This document shows, piece after piece, positions 1 to 7,843 of a DNA stretch of 38,616 bases (positions within the stretch are counted from its first letter, which is position 1; each line of letters opens with the position of its first letter). Under the pieces are notes generated by a model. The model did not search any database. It saw only the letters and a list, made by a program, of their open reading frames with translations, and was not told the origin of the DNA. Source of the DNA: Bacillus sp. FJAT-42315 (lineage in GTDB: Bacteria > Bacillota > Bacilli > Bacillales > Domibacillaceae); NCBI RefSeq assembly GCF_002797375.1, contig NZ_KZ454941.1, positions 1,842,807-1,881,422 on the forward strand, written 5' to 3'. A program made the position numbers and the translations under genes.

Positions 1-65
1 TGCCAATCATCTAATTCTCGCTAGAAGAAAGTGAGAAATAAAATATAGATTAATAATTTGTCTTG

Positions 66-103
66 ACAGGAGAAGACGATATGTATCTCCTGTTTTTATT
101 TTG
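66..103 (+). terminator. Intrinsic terminator of an upstream gene
   Basis: An 8-bp perfect stem (66-73 with 86-93, ACAGGAGA/TCTCCTGT) is followed directly by a T-rich tail (TTTTATTTT). It would end a plus-strand transcript entering from left of the window. Its gene is not visible. Confidence 0.6.
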
Positions 104-268
104 TTATACCTTCTTGGTTACCTCTAATGAAATGTTTCACGCCTAATCAGAGGATGTTAGATGTTCAAAAGTTGACAAGATATATCCCATATGGTATTCC
201 TTAAGTAGGTTAAATATTCAGAAAATATAGAAAATATCAGAAATTTAAAAAAGGAGATGGTGAAGATT

Positions 269-1462
269 ATGATGGGACAAGCAGTCATGAATGATCTCAA
301 GAATTCTCTTGACAATGTTTTGCAGAATGCTGTAGGGAGGGCTGGAGGGATACCAGGAGTTGTTGCAATGGTAACTGATCGTGAAGGGAATATTTACGAA
401 GGTGCAGCTGGAGTACGTGAACTTGGTAAGGAAACACCAATGACAACTAACACGATGTTTACCCTATTTTCGACTACAAAAGCTATTACTGGTGCAGCAT
501 TAATGCAATTGGTTGATGAAGGAAAGGTGAATCTGGACGATCCAGCTAAGAAATATGTTCCAGAGATTTCTGAGATTAAAGTTCTTGAAGGGTTCGATAG
601 TAATGGGAATCCAAAACTTAGGGAACCAAAGACCGACATTACAATTAATATGCTAATGCTCCATACGGCGGGCTTCGGTTATGATTTCTTCAGTCATGAA
701 GATCAAAAATATCGTGTGGCCAAGGAAACACCTTCAATTCTCACAAATACCTTCGATTCAATTAAAAGTGTGCTTCTATTTGATCCAGGAGAACGCTGGA
801 ACTATGGCGTCAACCTAGACTGGGTCGGTAAAATTGTCGAAGCTGTACGGGGTAAACGACTGAGCGAAGTGATGGCTGAGCATATTTTTACGCCTCTTGG
901 TATGACGGACATCGGCTTCACTTTGACTCCATCAATGAAAGAGCGTCTTGCAACTATTCACATGCGCTTCCAGGATGGCAGTATCACAGCACAACCGGAT
1001 CTTGTTTTTCCGAACCCTCCTGAAATGGACATGGGTGGACATGGATTGTATGCTAGCATTGGCGAATACATGAAGTTTATCCGGATGATCCTAAATGACG
1101 GTGCCGGTATTCTAAAACCAGAAATAGTTGCAAAAATGTCTCAGAACGGGCTTGGAAATAAACAGAGCGGTGGCTGGATTACATCTGACCCTTCACTAAC
1201 TAACGCGGGTGAGTTTTATCCTAGTGTTCGAAAATCATGGGCTTACACTTTTCAAGTAAATGAGGACCCAACTCCAACAGGACGTCCTGCAGGCCAATTA
1301 ATGTGGGCGGGACTTGGTAACCTATACTATTGGATTGACCGTGAAAATGGAATAGGTGGTTTTTTCGCTTCTCAATTATTACCGTTTCATGATGTGGCTT
1401 CTTACTTAGGTTTCATGGAGTTTGAGTCTACCATCTATCAAATATTAAAACGATTAGGTTAG
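269..1462 (+). CDS. Serine hydrolase of the beta-lactamase (class C / EstB esterase) family
   Basis: About 397 residues, the usual length for the beta-lactamase-fold esterase/DD-peptidase family. Counting from the start chosen here, the nucleophile motif S-x-x-K is at residues 68-71 (STTK), the catalytic tyrosine is probably Y179 (WNYGVN context), and W-A-G at 346-348 takes the place of the K-T-G motif, as is common in EstB-type esterases. There is no signal peptide, so it is probably cytoplasmic and more likely an esterase than a resistance enzyme. The reading frame opens at an ATG at 257, but that codon overlaps the AAGGAG ribosome site (251-256); ATG 269 has a workable spacing. A TTGACA box at 172-177 may be the -35 of its promoter, with only a poor -10 behind it. 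The gene stands alone with its own terminator. The substrate is not predictable. Confidence 0.85.
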   Translation: MMGQAVMNDLKNSLDNVLQNAVGRAGGIPGVVAMVTDREGNIYEGAAGVRELGKETPMTTNTMFTLFSTTKAITGAALMQLVDEGKVNLDDPAKKYVPEISEIKVLEGFDSNGNPKLREPKTDITINMLMLHTAGFGYDFFSHEDQKYRVAKETPSILTNTFDSIKSVLLFDPGERWNYGVNLDWVGKIVEAVRGKRLSEVMAEHIFTPLGMTDIGFTLTPSMKERLATIHMRFQDGSITAQPDLVFPNPPEMDMGGHGLYASIGEYMKFIRMILNDGAGILKPEIVAKMSQNGLGNKQSGGWITSDPSLTNAGEFYPSVRKSWAYTFQVNEDPTPTGRPAGQLMWAGLGNLYYWIDRENGIGGFFASQLLPFHDVASYLGFMEFESTIYQILKRLG

Positions 1463-1537
1463 ATGGGGACATCGAAAGCATTTTGGGAATTTTTAAGGTA
1501 AGCAAATTAAAATAGCAAAACTGATTGATCAAAAAAT

Positions 1538-1573
1538 GGTTGTCCCATAAGATAATGGGGCAACCGTTTTCTT
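1538..1573 (+). terminator. Intrinsic terminator of the serine hydrolase gene
   Basis: A 9-bp stem with one G-U pair (1538-1546 with 1557-1565, GGTTGTCCC/GGGGCAACC) and a short T-rich tail (GTTTTCTT), 75 bp after the stop codon. Confidence 0.7.
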
Positions 1574-1737
1574 AGTGGAGTGGCTGTGAAGCGATTCGGA
1601 AAAATTGTGTTATTTTATTTCATTGTTTTGTATTAACTGTGCCCAATAACATGGACCTTTAAGCCGAAAGAAGGATCGAGTTCATAGACAAATCCAGAAT
1701 TCATCATTCAATCCCCAGCCTTAAGATCAATCTCTAT

Positions 1738-2061
1738 CTATTTTTTAAACCGATTTCCCGTATTAGCGTACACTAGGGCAAACACGATAAGGCTGACAAA
1801 TAAAATCAGGCCGATGATAAACAGAAATGGGCGATTGAATAATTCGCTGAATGCCCATAGTAATAGACTAAGGCAAATGCCGTACATAATTTTACTCATA
1901 AACTGGCAAAGTTCTGCTTCATTATATTTTTCTTTTTCGTTTTCTGACATGGTGTTATATCCAGCGAGCAGAAAGGCACCTTTTCCTTTAGACAATGCGA
2001 TTGCAAATATTAAAAATGGAATTAAAATCACTAAATGTACAATGGCGCCACTCAATTTCAA
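1738..2061 (-). CDS. DUF3784 family membrane protein
   Basis: A 107-residue protein with an N-terminal membrane segment, then the DUF3784 hallmark AGYNTMSENEKEKYN (about residues 33-47) and ELCQFM, then two further hydrophobic segments (about 58-75 and 78-97). The family is of unknown function and usually sits as a small integral membrane protein. The start is a TTG at 2061 close behind AAAGGAG; a second TTG two codons later (2055) has a better 9-nt spacing, so the exact start is uncertain. It lies 94 bp after the last permease gene on the same strand with no clear terminator between, so it may be a distal member of that ABC operon. Confidence 0.75.
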   Translation of the reverse strand: MKLSGAIVHLVILIPFLIFAIALSKGKGAFLLAGYNTMSENEKEKYNEAELCQFMSKIMYGICLSLLLWAFSELFNRPFLFIIGLILFVSLIVFALVYANTGNRFKK

Positions 2062-2155
2062 TCACTCCTTTTTATCATCCTTTCGACAAATATTGCGAAA
2101 TACCTTTCCAATTGGGAAAAAGATCCTTCAATCAGCACTCTTTTCACACAGCTAT

Positions 2156-2884
2156 TCAATCCACCCGACTTAAAAATTTCTTCATTAGTAATCGAAAAAG
2201 AAAACCATGATACAGCATACCAATTAGCCACAGCAGAAGAAACGTTGGCAAATGGTCAACGCCAATTAAGTATAGCTTCGCTGGCCAGAAGGTGGGAATG
2301 AGACTGCCGATCAGCTGCCACGGAAGCACTAGAAAATAAGCAATAAAGGGAGCGAAGACGATTAAACCAATTCCTTTTGACAAAGCTAGCCCTTCAATTT
2401 TATTCGCAGCAAAAGCGGCTTGAAATAACGTGATGATCGCCGCTTCTAAAGCGAGCATCGGAATGAGAAACAAAATAACGGTGATGTTCGGTGCATCTAG
2501 TGATGAAAAGAAAAGAAAAAGTGTACTAAATAGAATTGTTAAAGCGATAGGGATGGCTAAACGGTATTGAAAATAACCCGTTTTCGTAAGTGGAGTGACG
2601 GCAAAATAATGAATGATCGATTCATCTCGTTCATCGAGCATCATAAAGCCTGTTATGACTCCAATCATAAGTGGAATGAGCAGCATCGTAAAGCTCACAA
2701 TCAATGGGTAGAAATTTGTTAGCTCCCAATTGAACTGCCGTTCCAATGCTTCATTGATGAAAGGTACACCAAATCGTGTAAACATAATAAGTAAGCAGGG
2801 GGCAAAGAAAATCAACATAAACATCGGATCGCGGTACATTTGTTTCGCGTCCATTCGCAATAATGATTTAATGGCGGTCATCAT
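2156..2884 (-). CDS. ABC-2 type exporter permease, second subunit
   Basis: A 242-residue membrane protein with about six hydrophobic segments and the layout of ABC-2 permeases: a cytoplasmic N-terminus (KSLLRMDAKQMYRDPM) before the first segment. The frame stays open further upstream, but the ATG at 2884 follows AAAGGGG and overlaps the stop codon of the previous gene as ATGA, which fixes the start. It is the partner of the permease at 2881-3588 and of the ATPase at 3585-4439. Related systems are often annotated as fluoroquinolone or multidrug exporters; the cargo here is unknown. Confidence 0.8.
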   Translation of the reverse strand: MMTAIKSLLRMDAKQMYRDPMFMLIFFAPCLLIMFTRFGVPFINEALERQFNWELTNFYPLIVSFTMLLIPLMIGVITGFMMLDERDESIIHYFAVTPLTKTGYFQYRLAIPIALTILFSTLFLFFSSLDAPNITVILFLIPMLALEAAIITLFQAAFAANKIEGLALSKGIGLIVFAPFIAYFLVLPWQLIGSLIPTFWPAKLYLIGVDHLPTFLLLWLIGMLYHGFLFRLLMKKFLSRVD

Positions 2885-3588
2885 GTTCGCCCCTTTCCGG
2901 TTTTTAGAATAATTGATTGATAAAAAGATCGTTGGGCTAACCAAAACGAGAAGGCAAGCCACCCCGATAAGGTGACGCTACAGTATAAAATGGTAGAAAC
3001 GCTAATCGGTTCAAAGACCGAACGCAATAATAGAAGGGAGGCATAGGTAGGTAGCCATATCATCCAGTTAGCATCCCATATTCCTATGTAAGAAAGAAGT
3101 GGCAAACAGAACACGACTGTGTAGAGAACAGATCGTAAGAAAAATTGATTGACTGTTTCACACCGTATAGCTACTGCTAATCCGAGTAAAGTAAAGATCA
3201 TAGAAGTCAACAGGACACCGAGCGTAAATAAAAATAATGAACTCGAAAATCCAAAGGTAACGATGTGAATATACAAAGAAGAAACGACTGATAGTATCAT
3301 CAACGACATCGTTTTTGACAGAATATACTCCTCTGGTTTATATGGTGTGACAAACAATGGATCATGAATATGCTGTCCTTTTTCTAATAGCACAAGCCCG
3401 CCAATAAAGAAAAAGCCGAGCATGCTAGGGTCCGAGAATGTCAGTAACACGTTAGCTGTTTCTCGATAAGAGGCAGGCAATTGAAATAATAAAAGAATGT
3501 AGAAATGGCTAATAAGAAAATAAGCGATATACAACCCGTGGCGGAATTGTAATTTCACATCATAAAATAAGGCTGAAGCGAGCCTCAC
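2881..3588 (-). CDS. ABC-2 type exporter permease, first subunit
   Basis: A 235-residue, strongly hydrophobic protein with about six membrane segments. The cytoplasmic N-terminus (LFYDVKLQFRHGLY) is typical of ABC-2 permeases, and the loop LVLLEKGQHIHDPLFVTPYKPEEYILSK, quoted here only by its ends (LVLLE and YILSK, about residues 66-93), resembles the membrane-coupling region of this group. Its ATG overlaps the end of the ATPase gene by 4 bases (ATGA), and its stop overlaps the next permease in the same way, so translation of the three genes is coupled. The pair probably forms a heterodimeric channel. Substrate unknown. Confidence 0.8.
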   Translation of the reverse strand: MRLASALFYDVKLQFRHGLYIAYFLISHFYILLLFQLPASYRETANVLLTFSDPSMLGFFFIGGLVLLEKGQHIHDPLFVTPYKPEEYILSKTMSLMILSVVSSLYIHIVTFGFSSSLFLFTLGVLLTSMIFTLLGLAVAIRCETVNQFFLRSVLYTVVFCLPLLSYIGIWDANWMIWLPTYASLLLLRSVFEPISVSTILYCSVTLSGWLAFSFWLAQRSFYQSIILKTGKGRT

Positions 3589-4439
3589 GATAACTCCCTC
3601 CCAGTCACTTGAATGAAAATCTCCTCTAAAGACGGTTCAATCGTATGCATCGTTTCGATCGTGTTTCCCTTCAATAGCTGTAAAAATAATTGGTTTTGAT
3701 CGAGGCCATGCATCGGGAATTCGCTTGTTTTTCGTTCATTTTTTTCTCTATATCCAACACGAACACTCTTTTTCCCATACTGTATTTTCAACGCCTGCGG
3801 TGAGTCGATGAGACGAATTTGCCCATCGACAATAAAGGCTGTGCGATCGCAAAGTTCTTCGGCAGCGCTCATATTATGGGTCGTCAAAATCACTGTTTTA
3901 TTAGCGGCTTTCCATTGAAATAGAATGTCTTTTACTACTTTGGAATTTACTGGATCAAGACCCGATGTCGGTTCATCTAGAAATAAAATGTCCGGGTGAT
4001 TCAGTAAAGCACGGCATAAATTTAAGCGCATTTTCACCCCTTTAGAAAAATCACTCACCTTAGTGTGCGCGTCTTGTAATAAACCGACTTGATCCAATAG
4101 TTCAAGCGGATCGGCTGTTTTCTTTCTATATAAAGAAGCAAACAGAGACAGGTTTTCAAGGGCTGTTAATCGACTATAGAAGTTAGGAAATTCAAAAGCG
4201 ACACCAATCTGTTCGTAATAATCATTTTTTGTTTCTCGCAATTCCTTTCCTAAAACGGTTACCTTCCCTTGATAATTCTTCAATAGTCCAATCAATATCT
4301 TTTGAATCGTGCTTTTTCCAGCACCAGAAGGTCCTAAAAATCCAAAGATTTCTCCTTTTCCAATTTGAAAATCAATCCCCTTAATCGTCGGCTGCTTTTT
4401 ACCTGGATACGTAAATGTTAATTGTTGAACGTGAATCAT
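3585..4439 (-). CDS. ABC transporter ATP-binding protein
   Basis: A 284-residue ABC ATPase. Walker A is GPSGAGKST (residues 36-44), the signature is FSKG (131-134, with F-S-K-G in place of LSGG), Walker B is LFLDEP with D155/E156, and the H-loop histidine is H188 in LTTHN. A C-terminal extension of about 75 residues is typical of drug and lipid exporter ATPases. It overlaps the TetR gene upstream and the permease gene downstream by 4 bases each, giving one tightly coupled operon. The FSKG signature is common in this exporter group and is not a defect. Confidence 0.9.
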   Translation of the reverse strand: MIHVQQLTFTYPGKKQPTIKGIDFQIGKGEIFGFLGPSGAGKSTIQKILIGLLKNYQGKVTVLGKELRETKNDYYEQIGVAFEFPNFYSRLTALENLSLFASLYRKKTADPLELLDQVGLLQDAHTKVSDFSKGVKMRLNLCRALLNHPDILFLDEPTSGLDPVNSKVVKDILFQWKAANKTVILTTHNMSAAEELCDRTAFIVDGQIRLIDSPQALKIQYGKKSVRVGYREKNERKTSEFPMHGLDQNQLFLQLLKGNTIETMHTIEPSLEEIFIQVTGRELS

Positions 4440-5035
4440 GGGTTCATCAGTCCATTCGTCACGAGTTCGATCAGTAATTCAATCGTTTCTTCATAGTGAT
4501 TGGCCCCGATTTTTTCTTTTTGCAATGAAAGCAACACGATGGAACGAATCAGACTGACAATCGTTTCAGGCTCTTTTTGTACGATCACGCCTTTTGCTTG
4601 TGCTTCTTGAATAAACGGCAATAAAAATGCGGAGTCATCAGCAAAGTGCTGTTCTAGCTTGTCAGCAGGAAGCTTACGGAATAAGGTTTCTAGTAAGCCA
4701 TCTTGATGGAGTTGCTGGATAAAAGGATTTTTCTCCATAATCGCAAATGATTCCCGTAAAAATTCTCGAAATTGTTCTTTGCTGAACGCTCCAGTAGAAA
4801 AATATTTTTCTACCAAATACGTGCGAATCGTTTCTTCTTCCTGCTCTAACACAGCGAAATAAAGCTCCTCTTTCGATTGAAAAAATAAATAATAAGATCC
4901 TTGAGCAATTCCGACGGCTTTCGTTAAATCACCAATGCTCGTTTTCTTCAAACCGTGGGTAGAAAATAACTGTCTGCCCTGTTCTAACAATGAACGGTAG
5001 ATCTTTTCTTTTTCCTCGTTTGTAAACTTCGCCAA
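4436..5035 (-). CDS. TetR/AcrR family regulator of the ABC exporter operon
   Basis: A 199-residue protein with an N-terminal TetR helix-turn-helix (residues about 33-58, SIGDLTKAVGIAQGSYYLFF) and a variable ligand-binding C-terminal domain. It is the first gene of the operon with two permeases and an ATPase and overlaps the ATPase gene by 4 bases. Translation starts at TTG 5035, about 10 nt after a GGAG. It probably represses its own operon through the palindrome at 5063-5087 and is released by a transported compound (inference). Confidence 0.88.
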   Translation of the reverse strand: MAKFTNEEKEKIYRSLLEQGRQLFSTHGLKKTSIGDLTKAVGIAQGSYYLFFQSKEELYFAVLEQEEETIRTYLVEKYFSTGAFSKEQFREFLRESFAIMEKNPFIQQLHQDGLLETLFRKLPADKLEQHFADDSAFLLPFIQEAQAKGVIVQKEPETIVSLIRSIVLLSLQKEKIGANHYEETIELLIELVTNGLMNP

Positions 5036-5062
5036 CGTTTAACATCTCCTTTTTATGAACTT

Positions 5063-5087
5063 ATGAATAAATTTATCATTTATTCAT
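5063..5087. promoter_or_regulatory. Palindromic operator candidate for the TetR/ABC operon
   Basis: A perfect 9-bp inverted repeat (ATGAATAAA at 5063-5071, TTTATTCAT at 5079-5087) with a 7-nt spacer, 28 bp upstream of the TetR start. On the minus strand a TTGCTA box (complement of 5093-5098) lies 17 bp before TAAATT, so the palindrome would overlap the -10 region, as expected of an autorepressor site. It could also act on the divergent EcsA-like gene. Confidence 0.6.
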
Positions 5088-5181
5088 GAAAATAGCAAAG
5101 AAATATGGAAAAATAATAGAAACTTTTATCAATATTTTCCGTATATAAGAGGAAAGAGTAGGGAGTAAAGGTGGAGTAAGC

Positions 5182-5895
5182 ATGTCGTTATTATCAATAC
5201 ATATTAAACGAGCAGGTTATGAACCGAATGAAACGAAGGTTGCAGATATTCAGTTCTCAATTGGTCAAGGGGAATTAGTTGGCTTGATTGGTGCGAATGG
5301 GGCGGGAAAAAGTACGACGATTAAAAGTATACTTGGGTTAATGCCCTTTTTTGAAGGAGAGATCGTCAAAGAGGAAAAGATGAGTCTATCTTATTTGCCG
5401 GAGCAGCCAGTCTTTTATGATGAGTGTACGTTGCAGGAGCATATTGATTTTGTTGCGGCGATGGAGCAGTTGACCGATGAAGTGGTGACGGAGAGGGTGA
5501 CGCCATTATTAGAGTTGTTTCATATGAGCCCGCATCTTCATGAGCTACCGAATACTTATTCAAAAGGGATGCAGCAAAAAGCGATGATTATCCTAGCATT
5601 TATGACGAAGCCAGACTTTTTGATTATTGACGAACCTTTCATCGGATTAGATCCGATCGCGACGAAAATATTATTGGAGCTCATTCGGCAAGAAAAAGAG
5701 CGAGGGGCAGGAATTTTGATGTGTACCCATGTCCTAGATACAGCGGAAAAAGTGTGTGACCGCTTTTTATTCATTAATTCAGGGGAGCTTTTAGCGGATG
5801 GAACATTAGGACAGCTGCAAGCGACGAGCAAACAGCCAGAAGCATCTTTATTTGAGTGTTACCACCAGCTAATTGCAGGTGAGCGGCATGCATAG
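5182..5895 (+). CDS. EcsA-like ABC transporter ATP-binding protein
   Basis: A 237-residue ATPase. Walker A is GANGAGKST (residues 37-45), the signature YSKG is at 126-129, and Walker B is LIIDEP with D150/E151, followed by GLDP. It resembles EcsA of Bacillus subtilis in length, in the MSLLS start, in the early LPEQPVFYDE element (about 72-81) and in GMQQKAMI after the signature. EcsA works with EcsB in protein secretion, competence and intramembrane proteolysis by RasP. The gene overlaps the EcsB-like gene by 8 bases. No ecsC follows and the usual neighbours are absent, so this may be a second copy and not the main ecs locus. Confidence 0.8.
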   Translation: MSLLSIHIKRAGYEPNETKVADIQFSIGQGELVGLIGANGAGKSTTIKSILGLMPFFEGEIVKEEKMSLSYLPEQPVFYDECTLQEHIDFVAAMEQLTDEVVTERVTPLLELFHMSPHLHELPNTYSKGMQQKAMIILAFMTKPDFLIIDEPFIGLDPIATKILLELIRQEKERGAGILMCTHVLDTAEKVCDRFLFINSGELLADGTLGQLQATSKQPEASLFECYHQLIAGERHA

Positions 5896-7033
5896 TTGGC
5901 AACTGTTGCTCGATCGGATCAAAAGAAATGGTAGATCTAAGTATAAAATGTGGAAATCGATTTTGGATTGGACAGTGCTACTTTATATCGCCATTCCAGC
6001 TATGGTCGCAGGGGGGATCATTTATCGTTCGTGGTGGATGGAAATACCTGAATGGAGTGATCAGTTTACCCTTTTTTTCTTAAATTTTCTCGCTTATACC
6101 TTTTGCTGGTTTGGGCAAAATCGTACATATGTGCAAGAAGCCGATGGACTCTTCTTGTTGAAGCATCGGCCGAAGTTTATTCGGATGAAGCAGTGGGCGT
6201 TAGCTTATTCAGTTGGTCAAGCGGTGTTGAAAAGCTTGCTGTTGACGCTCGTTTTATTGCCTTTTTTATTGTTTCATTTCTCATTAGCGACAAGTGAAAT
6301 CGTTGGCTTTTTGCTTTTATTAATTGGTGGGACTGCCTTCATCATGGCGATTCAGACGGTGTTCTTTTTGAAAGACGGGGGCTGGAAGCAAAAGGTTTAT
6401 CAAGTGATTGTTTTTATCGTGCTGCTGTTTGGGCATTTATCGATTTTTCCTGTGATTATCTATCAACCGATTTATTCGATTGCCGTAGCGATTTTGTTGA
6501 TCAGCGTGGCGTTGGCGCTTTTGTTGCCAAGAGCGAGGACAACAACCTATTTTCACGAGGAAGTTAGAAAAGAGAATGAATTACGCTCGAAAATGATGAA
6601 TTCTATTTTTCAACTATCACCTGATATGGAGAAGCCGAAAGTAGTCAAACGAAAAAAGCCGTTTCTATTCCGACAGTCTAAGCGAATTTTTAAACGGCGA
6701 ACGGAAGAGCATGGACTTATGGAACTTTTCATTAAAATACTCATTCGCAATTTTACCTATTTAAGTGGTTATTTTCGTTTAGTTTCTGTAACGGGAGCGG
6801 CGATCGTCGTTGTCCCACCGATCTTATTTAAGGTACTGATCCTTATTGGGTTTAGCTTCTTTATTCGCGGTTGGATGATTAGTCTATGGGATCAAGTCAT
6901 TTTATCTCATCCTATTAGCAAGAAGTATGAAACGAACCCTGCTTTTTATCACGGACGTAAAAAAATGAGCTTGTATAGTTCTTTTCCTGCTGTTTTCTTT
7001 TTAGTGATTTTGTTGATTGTCAACATCATATAA
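5888..7033 (+). CDS. EcsB-like ABC transporter permease
   Basis: A membrane protein of 381 residues, close to EcsB (about 400). It has an N-terminal basic amphipathic stretch (LLLDRIKRNGRSKYK), clusters of membrane segments at about 20-80 and 95-210, a long charged cytoplasmic loop (about 215-290, rich in R and K) and C-terminal membrane segments. The frame opens at a TTG at 5873, but ATG 5888 lies behind AGGTGAG and overlaps the EcsA-like stop, so it is preferred. A weak hairpin (AAGAAC at 7039-7044 with GTTCTT) after the stop may be its terminator. It forms a transporter with the preceding ATPase. Confidence 0.8.
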   Translation: MHSWQLLLDRIKRNGRSKYKMWKSILDWTVLLYIAIPAMVAGGIIYRSWWMEIPEWSDQFTLFFLNFLAYTFCWFGQNRTYVQEADGLFLLKHRPKFIRMKQWALAYSVGQAVLKSLLLTLVLLPFLLFHFSLATSEIVGFLLLLIGGTAFIMAIQTVFFLKDGGWKQKVYQVIVFIVLLFGHLSIFPVIIYQPIYSIAVAILLISVALALLLPRARTTTYFHEEVRKENELRSKMMNSIFQLSPDMEKPKVVKRKKPFLFRQSKRIFKRRTEEHGLMELFIKILIRNFTYLSGYFRLVSVTGAAIVVVPPILFKVLILIGFSFFIRGWMISLWDQVILSHPISKKYETNPAFYHGRKKMSLYSSFPAVFFLVILLIVNII

Positions 7034-7091
7034 GTAATAAGAACCGCAATTAAAGTCATGTGTTCTTTCTTAAATTTATCTTTTTTTAATA

Positions 7092-7097
7092 TATAAT
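7092..7097 (+). promoter_or_regulatory. Probable -10 box (TATAAT) upstream of the 7139 gene
   Basis: A perfect TATAAT sits 42 bp before the ATG at 7139; no good -35 is seen. If used, transcription starts near 7104, which excludes the possible TTG start at 7100. Confidence 0.4.
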
Positions 7098-7138
7098 GAT
7101 TGAAGTTTTATTGTTCTTTTAAGGAAATTTGCACCTCA

Positions 7139-7681
7139 ATGGTTTCCATGGTGAGTGCTAAAGCGCCAGAACACGCAAAACCGCAAGTAGAAAAGAAGAA
7201 GGAACAAAAGAAAAAAGCCATCATCAAGTCAAAACAAGGCAAAGTAATTGAAAAACGTTTAAACACTTCAGAAGCAACAATTAACAATATCACAAAAGCA
7301 ATCGATGCTACTTTCAAGGTCAATGAAGAGGGAAAAGCCGAAGCTCAGTTCGACAAACGAGTGGTTAATAAAAAATACAGTAGCTATGCTGGAAAGTTAA
7401 AAGCAGAAATCAATAAATTACGCGCGATTGATAAGCAAATTGCAGTTTCTAAGAAAAAAGATAAAAAGAATGCAACAGACTACAAAGCGTTGGAAGAAAA
7501 ATCAAAACAATTGCAGCAACTAGCTAAAGATGAAATCAAACGTTTAAAGTCACTTGTTGAACAAGCAACAGCACCAAAAGTAGAGGAGATAGATCCTACG
7601 CCAGAAGTAGAGACTCCAGAGGTAGAAGATAAAACACCTACGCCAGAAGTAGAAACTCCGGAAGAAACAAAAGTTTCATAA
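7139..7681 (+). CDS. Charged, possibly secreted coiled-coil protein of unknown function
   Basis: Not recognised. From ATG 7139 it is 180 residues, very rich in Lys and Glu, with a lysine-rich N-terminal part, a helical and probably coiled-coil centre (about residues 40-145) and a C-terminal Pro-Glu-Thr tail holding two copies of PTPEVETPE. The N-terminus has a signal-peptidase-like SAKA motif followed by PEH, but no hydrophobic core before it. The frame is open back to a TTG at 7100, yet a TATAAT at 7092-7097 would put the transcription start after that codon. AAGGA at 7121-7125 is a distant ribosome site. The 5' end may have lost or altered a signal peptide. It precedes a chemoreceptor gene but has its own terminator. 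Confidence 0.6.
   Translation: MVSMVSAKAPEHAKPQVEKKKEQKKKAIIKSKQGKVIEKRLNTSEATINNITKAIDATFKVNEEGKAEAQFDKRVVNKKYSSYAGKLKAEINKLRAIDKQIAVSKKKDKKNATDYKALEEKSKQLQQLAKDEIKRLKSLVEQATAPKVEEIDPTPEVETPEVEDKTPTPEVETPEETKVS
7595..7662 (+). repeat. Two imperfect 26-bp direct repeats encoding PTPEVETPE
   Basis: Copies at 7595-7620 and 7637-7662 match at 24 of 26 bases and are 42 bp apart, in frame (14 codons). They make a Pro/Glu/Thr tail, a typical extended linker. Such in-frame repeats can change copy number by slippage. Confidence 0.75.
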
Positions 7682-7700
7682 GCTAGAATAATAGGTAATA

Positions 7701-7728
7701 AGAGACTGTTTTGCGCAGTCTCTTTTTG
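7701..7728 (+). terminator. Intrinsic terminator of the charged protein gene
   Basis: An 8-bp perfect stem (AGAGACTG 7701-7708, CAGTCTCT 7716-7723), 7-nt loop and a TTTTG tail, 20 bp after the stop codon. Confidence 0.85.
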
Positions 7729-7843
7729 TGTTAAAAAATTGTGAATATATTTAATTAAGAGACTTCCAGGCATTATATTGTCAACCTGGGTTACCTCCAT
7801 TAGTATCAAATTATGGATGATTATACTTAGGAGGAATGGCATC

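Noticed and set aside
7100-7138. TTG start for the charged protein
   Set aside because: A TATAAT at 7092-7097 would put the transcript start after it and no ribosome site precedes it.
7740-7843. c-di-GMP riboswitch or SigD promoter before the chemoreceptors
   Set aside because: Leaders of both receptors look loosely alike (GGGTTA-C-TC), but neither the riboswitch core nor TAAA-N15-GCCGATAT can be found.
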